Shown piece after piece: positions 17,763 through 26,222 of a DNA stretch of 63,938 nucleotides. The notes under the pieces are model-generated. The model ran no database searches, was not told the DNA's origin, and saw nothing but the letters and a program-made list of their open reading frames with translations. A program made the translations under genes and the position numbers. Origin of the DNA: Streptomyces coacervatus (GTDB lineage: Bacteria > Actinomycetota > Actinomycetes > Streptomycetales > Streptomycetaceae); assembly GCF_029223485.1 (NCBI RefSeq), contig NZ_JARHTP010000036.1:1-63938 (forward strand). Direction: 5' to 3'. Each line of letters begins with the position of its first letter. The first letter of the stretch is position 1.

Positions 17763-18977
17763 ATGATCGAGGCTGTAGGCCTTACCAAGCGCTACGGCGA
17801 CAAGACCGCCGTGTACAACCTTTCCTTCCAGGTGCGGCCGGGCGCCGTCACCGGCTTCCTCGGACCCAACGGCTCCGGCAAGTCGACGACGATGCGGATG
17901 ATCCTCGGTCTGGACAACCCCACCGCGGGGCAGGTGACGATCGGCGGCTACCCGTACCCCAAGCTGCCCAACGCCCCCCGTCAGGTGGGCGCCCTGCTCG
18001 ACGCCAAGGCCGTGCACGGCGGCCGGTCGGCCCGCAGCCACCTGCTCTGCCTGGCCCAGCTGTCCGGCATCCCGGCGCGCCGCGTCGACGAGGTGCTGGG
18101 CGTGGTCGGGCTCCAGGAAGTGGCCAGGAAGCGCTCCAAGGGCTTCTCCCTCGGCATGGGGCAGCGCCTCGGCATCGCCGCCGCGCTGCTCGGCGACCCC
18201 CAGGTGCTGCTGTTCGACGAGCCGGTCAACGGCCTCGACCCCGAGGGCATCCTCTGGGTGCGCAACCTCATGAAGGCGCTCGCGGCGGAGGGTCGTACGG
18301 TCTTCGTCTCCTCCCACCTGATGAGCGAGATGGCGCTGACCGCGGATCACCTCATCGTGATCGGGCGCGGACAGCTGCTGGCCGACATGAGCGTCAAGGA
18401 CTTCATCTCGGCGAACTCCGCCGACTTCGCGCGCGTGCGCACGCCGGACACCGAGCCGCAGCTGCGCGAGAAGCTGACGTCCGCGCTCACCGAGGCCGGC
18501 GGACATGTGCTGCCCGAGCAGGACGGCGCCCTCCGGATCACGGGACTGCCGCTCCCCCGCATCAGCGACATCGCCCACGACGCCGACGTACGCCTGTGGG
18601 AGCTGTCGCCGCACCAGGCCTCGCTGGAGGAGGCGTACATGCGGATGACCCAGGGGGCCGTCGACTACCGCTCGACCGTCGACCAGAAGTCGGGGCTCAT
18701 GCAGCCGCTGCCGCCCGGCGCGCAGCCGCCGATGCCGGTGCCGGGGCAGGGCCAGCCCGACTGGTACGCCCCGCCGCCGCCCCAGCAGGGCGGGCAGCCG
18801 TTCGCCATGCCGCAGGGGCAGCCGGGTCCGTACGGCGCTCCGGGCGCACCCGGCGCGGGTCAGCCCAACCCTTACGCGCAGCCGGCGCCCGCGGCGCCCC
18901 AGACGCCGGCAGCGCCGCCCCAGCCGCCCGTCTCCGCCGCCTCCGCCGACCTGACCAAGCCCGAGGACGCCCGATGA
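17763..18977 (+). CDS. ABC transporter ATP-binding protein (exporter 2) with Pro/Gln-rich tail
   Basis: 404 residues. The ATPase core (about residues 1-215) is closely similar to the upstream copy: KRYGDKTAVYNLSF, GPNGSGKST, SLGMGQRLGIAAALL, LLFDEPVNGLD. It differs by a C-terminal extension of about 80 residues rich in Pro, Gln, Ala and Gly (from about residue 320). Start is uncertain: ATG 17763 matches the paralogue's start, GTG 17754 is in frame. Its TGA overlaps the permease ATG (ATGA). Confidence 0.9.
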   Translation: MIEAVGLTKRYGDKTAVYNLSFQVRPGAVTGFLGPNGSGKSTTMRMILGLDNPTAGQVTIGGYPYPKLPNAPRQVGALLDAKAVHGGRSARSHLLCLAQLSGIPARRVDEVLGVVGLQEVARKRSKGFSLGMGQRLGIAAALLGDPQVLLFDEPVNGLDPEGILWVRNLMKALAAEGRTVFVSSHLMSEMALTADHLIVIGRGQLLADMSVKDFISANSADFARVRTPDTEPQLREKLTSALTEAGGHVLPEQDGALRITGLPLPRISDIAHDADVRLWELSPHQASLEEAYMRMTQGAVDYRSTVDQKSGLMQPLPPGAQPPMPVPGQGQPDWYAPPPPQQGGQPFAMPQGQPGPYGAPGAPGAGQPNPYAQPAPAAPQTPAAPPQPPVSAASADLTKPEDAR

Positions 18978-19849
18978 GCACGCCCCAGCCCCCGATGCCG
19001 CAGACCGCCGCACCCGACTGGCAGGCGGCGGCGCCCGGTTCGCCGTATCCCACCTACACCTCGCCGATCCCGGTCGTGCGCACCCACCTCGGGCACGCCA
19101 TCTCCTCGGAGTGGACGAAGATCAGATCGGTGCGCTCCACGATGTGGACGCTCGGCGTGTTCGTGCTGCTCGTCGTCGGCATCGGGCTGGCGACCGCCGC
19201 GCTGGTCGCCGCCAACCAGGCGGAGGACAGCCTGACGGGCCAGAACCCGTTGTCCTTCGGCGTGTTCGGGCTGCTCCTCGGCAGCATGTGCATCATCACG
19301 CTCGGCGTGCTGACCACCGCCTCGGAGTACGGCACCGGCATGATCCGGACCACGATGACCGCATGCCCGTCACGCGCGCGCGTGCTGACGGCGAAGGCGA
19401 TCGTGTTCTTCGCGGTGGCGTTCACCGTCACGTTCGCGTCGGTGCTCCTTGTCGCCCTCGCGGACGTCGCCATGCTGAAGGGCGCCAAGGACCCGTCCGG
19501 CGGCGACTGGCTGAAGGGCACGTTCGGCATCTCGTTCTACATCGCGCTGCTCGGGCTGCTCTCGCTCGTCGTCGGCTCGATCATCCGGCACTCGGCGGGC
19601 GCCGTCACCATCATGATCGGCCTCGTGCTGGCGCCGCTGGTGATCGCGCTGTTCATGTTCTCGTCGGCCCTGGAGAAGGTGCGCCAGGCCCTGTTCGACT
19701 ACTCGATCCCGAACCAGCTCGGGGCCTTCTACTCCAACTCCCTCAGCGACACCGGCCCGACCGGCTGGGACCCGGTATGGATCGCCCTGGGCGTGACGGC
19801 GGTCGCCTTCGCCGGCGCGGTGGCGCTGCTGCAGAAGCGCGACGTCTAG
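18974..19849 (+). CDS. ABC-2 type permease (exporter 2)
   Basis: 291 residues. A Pro/Gln-rich cytoplasmic head (about residues 1-38) precedes the core, which repeats the pattern of exporter 1: SSEWTKIRSVRSTMWTLGVF, TTASEYGTGMIRTTMTACPSR, six hydrophobic segments, and the end VALLQKRDV. Both this head and the partner ATPase's tail are rich in Pro/Gln, so they may interact. Convergent with the next gene, with 7 bases between stops. Confidence 0.9.
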   Translation: MSTPQPPMPQTAAPDWQAAAPGSPYPTYTSPIPVVRTHLGHAISSEWTKIRSVRSTMWTLGVFVLLVVGIGLATAALVAANQAEDSLTGQNPLSFGVFGLLLGSMCIITLGVLTTASEYGTGMIRTTMTACPSRARVLTAKAIVFFAVAFTVTFASVLLVALADVAMLKGAKDPSGGDWLKGTFGISFYIALLGLLSLVVGSIIRHSAGAVTIMIGLVLAPLVIALFMFSSALEKVRQALFDYSIPNQLGAFYSNSLSDTGPTGWDPVWIALGVTAVAFAGAVALLQKRDV

Positions 19850-19856
19850 CTCACGC

Positions 19857-20198
19857 TCAGAACTTCGGCGCGTTACGGGACCGCTGCACCCTCGTGGTGC
19901 GGCGGTCCTTCGCGTTCCAGCACGCCTTGTGCCAGTGGCGGCGGTCGTCGACGCCCGAGTGCTCCGGCCAGGCCACCACGTGCGGGACACCGGAGGGGAT
20001 CATCTGGTCGCAGCCGGGGCAGCGGTACGTCTTGCCCTGTGCGCTCGCGCCCGCCACGTGCCGCACGGTCCACTCCTCGCCCTGCCAGCTCTCGGTGGAC
20101 TGCCAGCCGCCGTAGCGGCCCGGCGGGTCGTCCTCGGCGCTCCGGCCGGACGAGCCCGACGGGTCGGCTCCCTTGGGTCGGTTGCGACGCGGGGACAC
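19857..20198 (-). CDS. Conserved hypothetical protein with Cys/His metal motif
   Basis: 113 residues, start GTG 20198 preceded by AGGTG 4 bases upstream. An Arg/Pro-rich disordered head (about residues 1-30) is followed by TYRCPGCDQMIPSGVPHVVAW and HWHKACW. The CxxC plus HxxC arrangement looks like a small HNH- or zinc-ribbon-like domain. Streptomyces homologues are usually annotated as ATP/GTP-binding or hypothetical, but no nucleotide motif is visible here. Function unknown. Confidence 0.75.
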   Translation of the reverse strand: MSPRRNRPKGADPSGSSGRSAEDDPPGRYGGWQSTESWQGEEWTVRHVAGASAQGKTYRCPGCDQMIPSGVPHVVAWPEHSGVDDRRHWHKACWNAKDRRTTRVQRSRNAPKF

Positions 20199-20419
20199 GG
20201 GACACCTCACGGGGCTATACAGGGAGCAGGGGCCGTGTCCAGCCTACGGGGCGCGGACGGGGGTACGCGTAGACCACCGACCGGCGCCGGTCCCCCGCCG
20301 CGACCACGCATTCTCCAGACAATCCGCAAATCTCTTCGCCAGGCCGTGTCCTCGGCACGTGTCAGACGGTTATGCGGGTGGGGGAGCTCCGCGTCGGAGC
20401 CAAGGAAGCAGGAAAAGCA

Positions 20420-21448
20420 ATGCGTGTAGGAAGTTTCGTGTTGGCGGCCCAGTTCCCGGGGCAGGGCCAGGGGGAGGCGCTGCACCGCGCGGTCCGCTCG
20501 GCCGAGGTCGCCGAGGAAGCGGGTCTTGACTCGGTCTGGCTGGCCGAGCACCACTTCGTGCCGTACGGCACATGCCCGTCGGCGATCACGCTGGCGGCAT
20601 TACTGCTCGGCCGCACCCGCCGCATCCGGGTCGGCACGGCGGTCACCGTACTGCCCACCGCCCACCCGGTGGCCGTCGGCGAGCAGGCCGCGCTGCTGCA
20701 CATCACGTCCGGCGGGCGCTTCTCGCTGGGCGTGGGGCGCGGCGGGCCGTGGGTCGACCTGGAGGTGTTCGGCTCGGGCCTCAAGGCGTACGAGGAGGGG
20801 TTCCCGGAATCACTCGATCTGCTGGTGCGCTGGCTGCGCGAGCCGTCGGTCGAGGCCACGGGAGAGCGCTTCGGTTTCCGTGAAGTCCCCGTCGTACCAA
20901 GGCCGTCGGAGTCCCTGTCGGACATGGCGGGCCCCGAGGTCGTCGTCGCGTGCACCTCGCCGTCGAGTGTGCGGCAGGCCGCCGAGCGCGGGCTGCCGAT
21001 GCTGCTCGGGATGCATGTGGGGGACGAGGAGAAGGCCGAGATGGTCGCCCTGTGGCGGCAGCTCGCCCGCGCGGCCGGACAACCCGCGGAGGTGGTCCTC
21101 GGCGCGGCCCATGTCTCGGCCGGCGTCTGCCAAATCGCGGACCGGCGTACGGACGCGGTCGAGGCGCTGACGAAGGCGATGCCCGGCTGGCTGAAGCAGG
21201 GGCTGGATGCGCATGTCACGGTGGACGGCCGGACCCGGCAGATGCGCGACCCGCTGGCGTACACCGAACTGCTCTGCGGCCTGCATCCGGTGGGCACCCC
21301 GCGCCTGTGCGCCGACCGCCTCGCCGCGACCAGCGAGCGGACCGGCATCTCCCGCTTCGCCCTGCTGGTGGAGGGCTCGGGAGACCTGGCGGCCACCGAG
21401 GAGAACGTACGGCGGCTGGGCGCCGAGGTGCTCCCGCACCTCGGTTGA
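20420..21448 (+). CDS. LLM class flavin-dependent oxidoreductase with a TTA codon
   Basis: 342 residues, luciferase-like (F420 or FMN) TIM-barrel family. Visible markers: MRVGSFVLAAQFPGQ, the pattern EEAGLDSVWLAEHHFVPYG, RIRVGTAVTVLPTAHPVAV, and FSLGVGRGGP. Start ATG has AGGAAA 5 bases upstream. Codon 61 (20600-20602) is TTA in GCG-GCA-TTA-CTG, so expression should need the bldA tRNA and be strongest in older or differentiating cultures. Single gene; substrate unknown. Confidence 0.88.
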   Translation: MRVGSFVLAAQFPGQGQGEALHRAVRSAEVAEEAGLDSVWLAEHHFVPYGTCPSAITLAALLLGRTRRIRVGTAVTVLPTAHPVAVGEQAALLHITSGGRFSLGVGRGGPWVDLEVFGSGLKAYEEGFPESLDLLVRWLREPSVEATGERFGFREVPVVPRPSESLSDMAGPEVVVACTSPSSVRQAAERGLPMLLGMHVGDEEKAEMVALWRQLARAAGQPAEVVLGAAHVSAGVCQIADRRTDAVEALTKAMPGWLKQGLDAHVTVDGRTRQMRDPLAYTELLCGLHPVGTPRLCADRLAATSERTGISRFALLVEGSGDLAATEENVRRLGAEVLPHLG

Positions 21449-21538
21449 ACGGGCGAACGGGCCTGGTCTGCAAGGAGCTTGCCGCCCCAGTACTGAAACA
21501 CCTCCCGCGTACGGAGCGGCAAGCAAGCGGCTTGCTCC

Positions 21539-21931
21539 TCAGCAGTCCCGGAACTCCGGGGACTGGTTGAGCAGCTGACTGCGGACCGAGGTGAAGCGGG
21601 CCAGCGTCTCGTCGACCGAGGCGTCCAGCGGGAACACCGCCACCCGGTGGCAGTTCTGGAAGGCCAGCCGCACACCGAAGTGCCTTTGCAGCGCGCCGCG
21701 TATCGCGTCACTCGCGAGCGCACGCAGCAGCTGTCCGCGTGCCTGCTCGTCCGGCGGGGGCGTCTGGTTGTCGGCGAAGCTTCCGCCGTCCACCTTCAGC
21801 TGGGCCACCAGGGAGCTGATCATCTCCCATGCGTAGGGCAGGGAGGTCCGGACGCAGTCGACGAATTCAGCTTCGTCGACCTCGCCTCGCTCGGCCTTTT
21901 CGAGTAGGGCCGGTGAGACGTCGAGCGACAT
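21539..21931 (-). CDS. SCO5389 family protein
   Basis: 130 residues, start ATG with a GGAG ribosome site. It matches the actinobacterial SCO5389 family as I remember it: MSLDVSPALLEKAERGEVDE, SLPYAWEMISSLVAQL, and a C-terminal QNCHRVAVFPLDASVDETLA. No catalytic motif, signal peptide or membrane segment is visible. Function is unknown. It is divergent from nucS; the 256 bases between hold both promoters and no other gene. Confidence 0.82.
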   Translation of the reverse strand: MSLDVSPALLEKAERGEVDEAEFVDCVRTSLPYAWEMISSLVAQLKVDGGSFADNQTPPPDEQARGQLLRALASDAIRGALQRHFGVRLAFQNCHRVAVFPLDASVDETLARFTSVRSQLLNQSPEFRDC

Positions 21932-22173
21932 GGGTTCTCCTCTCGCACCCCCGTGGTCGACAGGGGTTGCCGGACAGAATGGGGAGTTCGCGATACCGAA
22001 CACGCTCAGTACCCGTCTCGCGACCTCCCGTTTACTACGGTAAGCAACGGACGGTGACGGCACCAGGAAAATGCGTACATGGAGAGCCCTCTTTGGGCAC
22101 ACAATCAGCCATAAATGAACATGGGTTGTCTGGGGTTTTCCGGGGCGAATCGCGTCGACCCTCACCCGTCGAG

Positions 22174-22179
22174 TAGCGT
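22174..22179 (+). promoter_or_regulatory. -10 box of nucS (near-leaderless)
   Basis: TAGCGT ends 8 bases before ATG 22188, and no ribosome site is present, so the transcript should start at or within about 2 bases of the ATG. Confidence 0.5.
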
Positions 22180-22187
22180 TGCCGACC

Positions 22188-22859
22188 ATGCGTCTCGTCA
22201 TTGCCCGATGCTCCGTCGACTACGCGGGCCGGCTCACCGCCCATCTCCCTTCGGCACCCCGCCTCATCCTGGTGAAGGCGGACGGCAGCGTCTCGATCCA
22301 CGCTGACGACCGCGCCTACAAGCCCCTGAACTGGATGTCCCCGCCCTGCACGCTGAAGGAGGGTGCCGACGGCGAGGAAGGCGTCTGGACCGTCATCAAC
22401 AAGGCGGGCGAGAAGCTGATCATCACGATGGAGGAGATCCTCCACGACTCCTCGCACGAACTGGGCGTGGATCCCGGCCTGATCAAGGACGGCGTGGAAG
22501 CACACCTTCAGGAGCTCCTCGCCGACCGCATCGAGACGCTCGGCGACGGCTACACGCTGATCCGCCGCGAGTACATGACGGCCATCGGTCCGGTCGACAT
22601 CCTGTGCCGGGACGCCGAGGGACAGACCGTCGCGGTCGAGATCAAGCGGCGCGGCGAGATCGACGGCGTGGAGCAGCTCACCCGCTACCTCGAGCTGCTG
22701 AACCGCGATCCCCATCTCGCCCCGGTCCGCGGCATCTTCGCGGCCCAGGAGATCAAACCGCAGGCGCGCGTCCTCGCCACGGACCGCGGGATCGGCTGCG
22801 CGGTGCTGGACTACGACGCCCTCAGGGGCATCGAGGACGACAAGCTGCGGTTGTTCTAG
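22188..22859 (+). CDS. nucS: Endonuclease NucS
   Basis: 223 residues. NucS/EndoMS is the mismatch-specific endonuclease that gives actinobacteria, which lack MutS/MutL, their mismatch repair. N-terminal DNA-binding half (MRLVIARCSVDYAGRL) and C-terminal RecB-like nuclease with Asp137 (GPVDILC), Glu151 and Lys153 (VAVEIKRRG). The C-terminal KLRLF resembles the clamp-binding peptide known for the family. Single gene, convergent with the ATPase gene at 22935 through a shared terminator. Confidence 0.95.
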   Translation: MRLVIARCSVDYAGRLTAHLPSAPRLILVKADGSVSIHADDRAYKPLNWMSPPCTLKEGADGEEGVWTVINKAGEKLIITMEEILHDSSHELGVDPGLIKDGVEAHLQELLADRIETLGDGYTLIRREYMTAIGPVDILCRDAEGQTVAVEIKRRGEIDGVEQLTRYLELLNRDPHLAPVRGIFAAQEIKPQARVLATDRGIGCAVLDYDALRGIEDDKLRLF

Positions 22860-22884
22860 CCTTCGGCTGCATTGCTACGACGAA

Positions 22885-22917
22885 GAGGGCCGGGTCCGTT
22901 CGACGGACCCGGCCCTC
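22885..22917. terminator. Bidirectional terminator
   Basis: GAGGGCCGGGTCCGT and its exact complement flank a 3-base loop, giving a 15-bp stem between the convergent nucS and 22935-25463 genes. Confidence 0.8.
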
Positions 22918-22934
22918 ACTGTCTGCGCGGAACC

Positions 22935-25463
22935 TCAGATCACCGCACCCGAGCTGCTGCTCGCCGGGGTGCTGGCCGAACTGCTTGTCGTGGCCGGGGC
23001 GCTGGAGGTCGCGGGGGCGCTGGACGCCGGGCCGCTGGCCGAGTTGGAGGTGGTCGGGGACGACGGCGGGGTCGACGTAGGCGGCGCCGTCGTCGTCGGC
23101 GGCGCGGACGAGGTGGGCGGCTGCGAGGTCGTCGGCGGAGATGTCGTCGGCGGCTTGGTCGTCGACGGGCTCGTCGGCGGCTTCGTCGTAGACGGCTTGG
23201 ACGGCGAGCTCGTCGAACCGCCCCCCGACCCCTTCGTCCCACTCGGGTTGTCCGACGGCTGCGTCGTGTCTGACGGCGGCGTCGGGTCGTCCGAGGTGCC
23301 GTATGTGCCGTCGGGGCCCGGGTCCGTCGGGCGGCTCGTCGCCGTGCCGGTGTCGCTCTTCGGCTTGTCGGCGCCGAGGCTGCCGTCGTCGGTGCCCTGG
23401 CTGGCGGACGGGTTGACGCCGACCTTGTCGGACGGGTTGTTGGCGTCGTTGTTGGACGTCGCGCCGAGTGTCACGACCGTGCCGAGCACCGCCGCGAGCA
23501 GCGCACCTGCGCCGGCCGCGACGAGGTTGCGCCGGGCCAGGCCGCGGATGCCGCCCCGGTGGTCCTTGGGAGCCTGGCCGGACGTGGCACGGTGGACGAC
23601 CAGCGTCGAGGTGTCACCCGACGAGGGCTGCGGCGGGCTCGCCAGGAACGCGGCCGGCACTCCTCCGGGCGGCGACTGGGACTCCTCGTAGCGCGCGTCC
23701 GGGACCTCCTCGCCCGCCATGGAGCCGAGGCCCGGCGTCGTGCCGGAGCGGTCGGCGACCAGGGCGAGGGCGCGGCGCCCCGCCACCGTGCCGCGCTTGT
23801 CGGCGAGTGCGCCGCGCAGCCCGATGGAGGACTCCAGCTCGGCGCGGGCCCGGTCGAGCTGTCCGCCGCAGATCGCGAGGATGCCCAACTCGTGCTGGAA
23901 GTAGGCCTGTTCGGACACCTCGCCGGCCAGCCGGGAGGCCTCGGAGCCGGACCGCAGGGCCCGCTCCCAGGCGCTCCAGTGCAGACCCGCGGCGAACGCG
24001 GGCGCCGCCGTGCGGGCCAGCTGCACGGTGACGCTCTCCTCGCCCTCGGCGGGCGGAGTCGTGCCGGGGACGAGGATGCCGAGCGCGGCGAGCAGGGCGT
24101 CGGCCTCGGCGCACACCCGCTCCGGGGTGACCGACGGGTGCCCGGCCCACCAGGCGTAGTGCTGGGCGGCGGTCAGGGCCTGCGCCTCGACCTCGTCGCC
24201 GTATCCGGCGGCCTCCAGCTGGGCGAGGACCCCGGCGGCGAGCCGGTAGCGGGAGCCGACCGCGGAGACCAGCCCACAGGAGGCCAGTTCGCCGAGGGCG
24301 GCGTCCGCGTGGGTGTCGCCGACCAGCGCGGGCAGATGGGCCTGGTGCGGCACCTCGCCGCCGAGCGCGACGGCGAACCGCAGGGTGGCCCGTGCAGAGG
24401 CGCTGAGCCGGGAGGCCAGCAGCGGCGCGGGCGCGGCGGCCTCGCCGAGCGACGGCAGGGGTACCTCGTCGCCCTCGGCGTCGAGAGACGGTTCGAAGGG
24501 CGCGTCCACGGGGATGGCGTCCTCGAAGACGCCGAACTCGTCGACGGCGCCGGTCCCGGCGCGCTGCTGGTCGCGCTGGCGCAGCAGGGCGCCGGCCTGG
24601 ACGAAGCGCAGCGGCAGGCCCTCGGACTCGAACCAGAGGTCGCCGGCCCAGTTGGACTCTTCCTCCGTCAGCACACGGCCGACGGCGCGCTCGATGAGCT
24701 CCACGCCGCCCGCACGGTCGAGACCGCCGAGGAAGACCTCTTCGAGGGTGGAGTCGGCGGCAGGCGCGGGCACCTCGGGCGTCGCGCCGACCACGAAGGC
24801 GCACTCGGGCGTCGCGTCCAGCAGTTCGTCGAGCCCGGCGCCGCCGAACTCGACGTCGTCGAGGACGACGACCGCGCCGATGTCCCGGACCAGTTCGAGC
24901 AGTTCGTCCCGTTCCGGGCGGTGCAGGGGCGCGTCGTAGACGGCGTAGAAGAGGTCGTACAGCAGGTCGCTCGCCGTGCGGTGGAAGCCGCTGAGGCGGA
25001 CGACGCCGTCGGGGGCGAGGTCCGCGCAGTCCTCGGCGACGAGGTCGAGAAGGGCGGTGCGGCCGGAGCCGGCGGGGCCGGTCAACCGGACGGAGCGGCC
25101 GCGGGCCAGCAGCCGGACCAGCCGCTCGCGCTCCTCCTGGCGTTCCAGCAGATGCAGCGACGGCTGGGCCGGTCCCGGCGGGACGGGCGGCTTGGCCGCG
25201 CGGTTCACCTCGGCGCGCTCGGCCGCCGTGAGCTTCCCGGGCCGGCCCGGGCGCTCGCCCGGCGGGCAGGCCTCTATCTCGCTGCCGTCGACGGGGTTGA
25301 CGGTGAGCAGGTAGTCGCCCGTGACGAGCTGCACCGTGCGCGCGAGCGCGGGCGTGTGCTGCCCGAAGTCCGTTGCGAGGGAGTCCCTGGGCGGGCGCTG
25401 GCGCGGCGTGCTGCCGTCGCCGTCATGGCCGTACTCCTCGGGTCCCCGGTTGTTCGGGTCCAT
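22935..25463 (-). CDS. STAND-like ATP-binding membrane protein with Ser/Thr/Pro-rich C-terminal tail
   Basis: 842 residues. Residues 1-110 are polar. Walker A GPAGSGRTA at 129-137 is followed by VVVLDDVEFGG (Walker B-like) and an AAA/STAND-type helical region to about 560. A single hydrophobic segment (NLVAAGAGALLAAVLGTVVTL) lies near residue 650. The last 160 or so residues are a Thr/Ser/Pro tail with repeated TTKPPTS units, typical of an exposed wall-spanning linker. So a cytoplasmic ATPase with an extracellular tail is predicted. Function unknown; STAND proteins are often signal sensors. Confidence 0.75.
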   Translation of the reverse strand: MDPNNRGPEEYGHDGDGSTPRQRPPRDSLATDFGQHTPALARTVQLVTGDYLLTVNPVDGSEIEACPPGERPGRPGKLTAAERAEVNRAAKPPVPPGPAQPSLHLLERQEERERLVRLLARGRSVRLTGPAGSGRTALLDLVAEDCADLAPDGVVRLSGFHRTASDLLYDLFYAVYDAPLHRPERDELLELVRDIGAVVVLDDVEFGGAGLDELLDATPECAFVVGATPEVPAPAADSTLEEVFLGGLDRAGGVELIERAVGRVLTEEESNWAGDLWFESEGLPLRFVQAGALLRQRDQQRAGTGAVDEFGVFEDAIPVDAPFEPSLDAEGDEVPLPSLGEAAAPAPLLASRLSASARATLRFAVALGGEVPHQAHLPALVGDTHADAALGELASCGLVSAVGSRYRLAAGVLAQLEAAGYGDEVEAQALTAAQHYAWWAGHPSVTPERVCAEADALLAALGILVPGTTPPAEGEESVTVQLARTAAPAFAAGLHWSAWERALRSGSEASRLAGEVSEQAYFQHELGILAICGGQLDRARAELESSIGLRGALADKRGTVAGRRALALVADRSGTTPGLGSMAGEEVPDARYEESQSPPGGVPAAFLASPPQPSSGDTSTLVVHRATSGQAPKDHRGGIRGLARRNLVAAGAGALLAAVLGTVVTLGATSNNDANNPSDKVGVNPSASQGTDDGSLGADKPKSDTGTATSRPTDPGPDGTYGTSDDPTPPSDTTQPSDNPSGTKGSGGGSTSSPSKPSTTKPPTSPSTTKPPTTSPPTTSQPPTSSAPPTTTAPPTSTPPSSPTTSNSASGPASSAPATSSAPATTSSSASTPASSSSGAVI

Positions 25464-25729
25464 AGGTTCAAGCCCCCCAAAAGCGTCGTGTGTGCCTTGA
25501 GCCCCTCCCGGCCTTGCTGCACACCGCGCTGTCGCTTCTGGTCCGGGCCCACTAGCAGGGATGTCAGGCAGTGGGCGACCGAACCCTAAACCTTTGCTCA
25601 GTATCTACGACAGCCCGGGGTACCGCGCCGTGCGAGACGTCACAGTCTCGTGAGGATTGCGCGCGCCGTGCGTTTCGCGGACCTGTGCCCTGGCCTCCCC
25701 CGTATCCCGGCTCACATCCGTTCGAGGGG

Positions 25730-26053
25730 TCACACGCGGGGCAGTGACTCCACCCCGATGCCGCCCTCGATCGCCAGGATCCGGTGCAGTCGGGTGGCCA
25801 CCAGCAGGCGCTGCATCTGCGGCGGAACGTCGCGCAGCACCAGGCGCCGGCCGCAGCGGCCGGCCCGCCGGTGGACACCCATGATCACCCCGAGTCCGGT
25901 GGCGTCCCAGGAGTCCAGTTCGGACAGGTCCAGCACCAGGTCGCCGGCTCCGTCGTCGACGGCCGAGTGCAGGACCGTACGGGCGTCCGCCGCGCTGCGG
26001 ACGTCGAGGCGGCCCCCGACGACCAGCTCGGCGTGGTCGCCCCTGATGTACAT
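25730..26053 (-). CDS. STAS domain anti-sigma factor antagonist
   Basis: 107 residues. Entire protein is one STAS domain: AELVVGGRLDVRSAADARTVL, then LDLSELDSWDATGLGVIMG, then GRRLVLRDVP. The site phosphorylated in SpoIIAA-like proteins (D-S-S-G) reads D-A-T-G here, leaving Thr as the possible target. A GGGGAG ribosome site supports ATG 26053. No kinase/anti-sigma gene is adjacent, so its partner is encoded elsewhere. Confidence 0.88.
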   Translation of the reverse strand: MYIRGDHAELVVGGRLDVRSAADARTVLHSAVDDGAGDLVLDLSELDSWDATGLGVIMGVHRRAGRCGRRLVLRDVPPQMQRLLVATRLHRILAIEGGIGVESLPRV

Positions 26054-26222
26054 ATGCGCTCCCCGAGAGTGCGGTGACGTACTCCGTGACGGTGGCTGTG
26101 CAACGTCTGACTGCTTCAGCGACAACGAGGTTGCCGTCTGTAAGCGAACCGATACCGAATTCACCCCCGCGGGTGATACCCGCGGGGCCTGTGCGGTTTC
26201 AGTGGCTGCACGTACTGATGTC

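Noticed and set aside
21477..21524. GCTTGCCGC / GCGGCAAGC inverted repeat after the oxidoreductase gene
   Set aside because: Arms are perfect but the 30-base loop and lack of a T tract make it a weak terminator; left uncalled.
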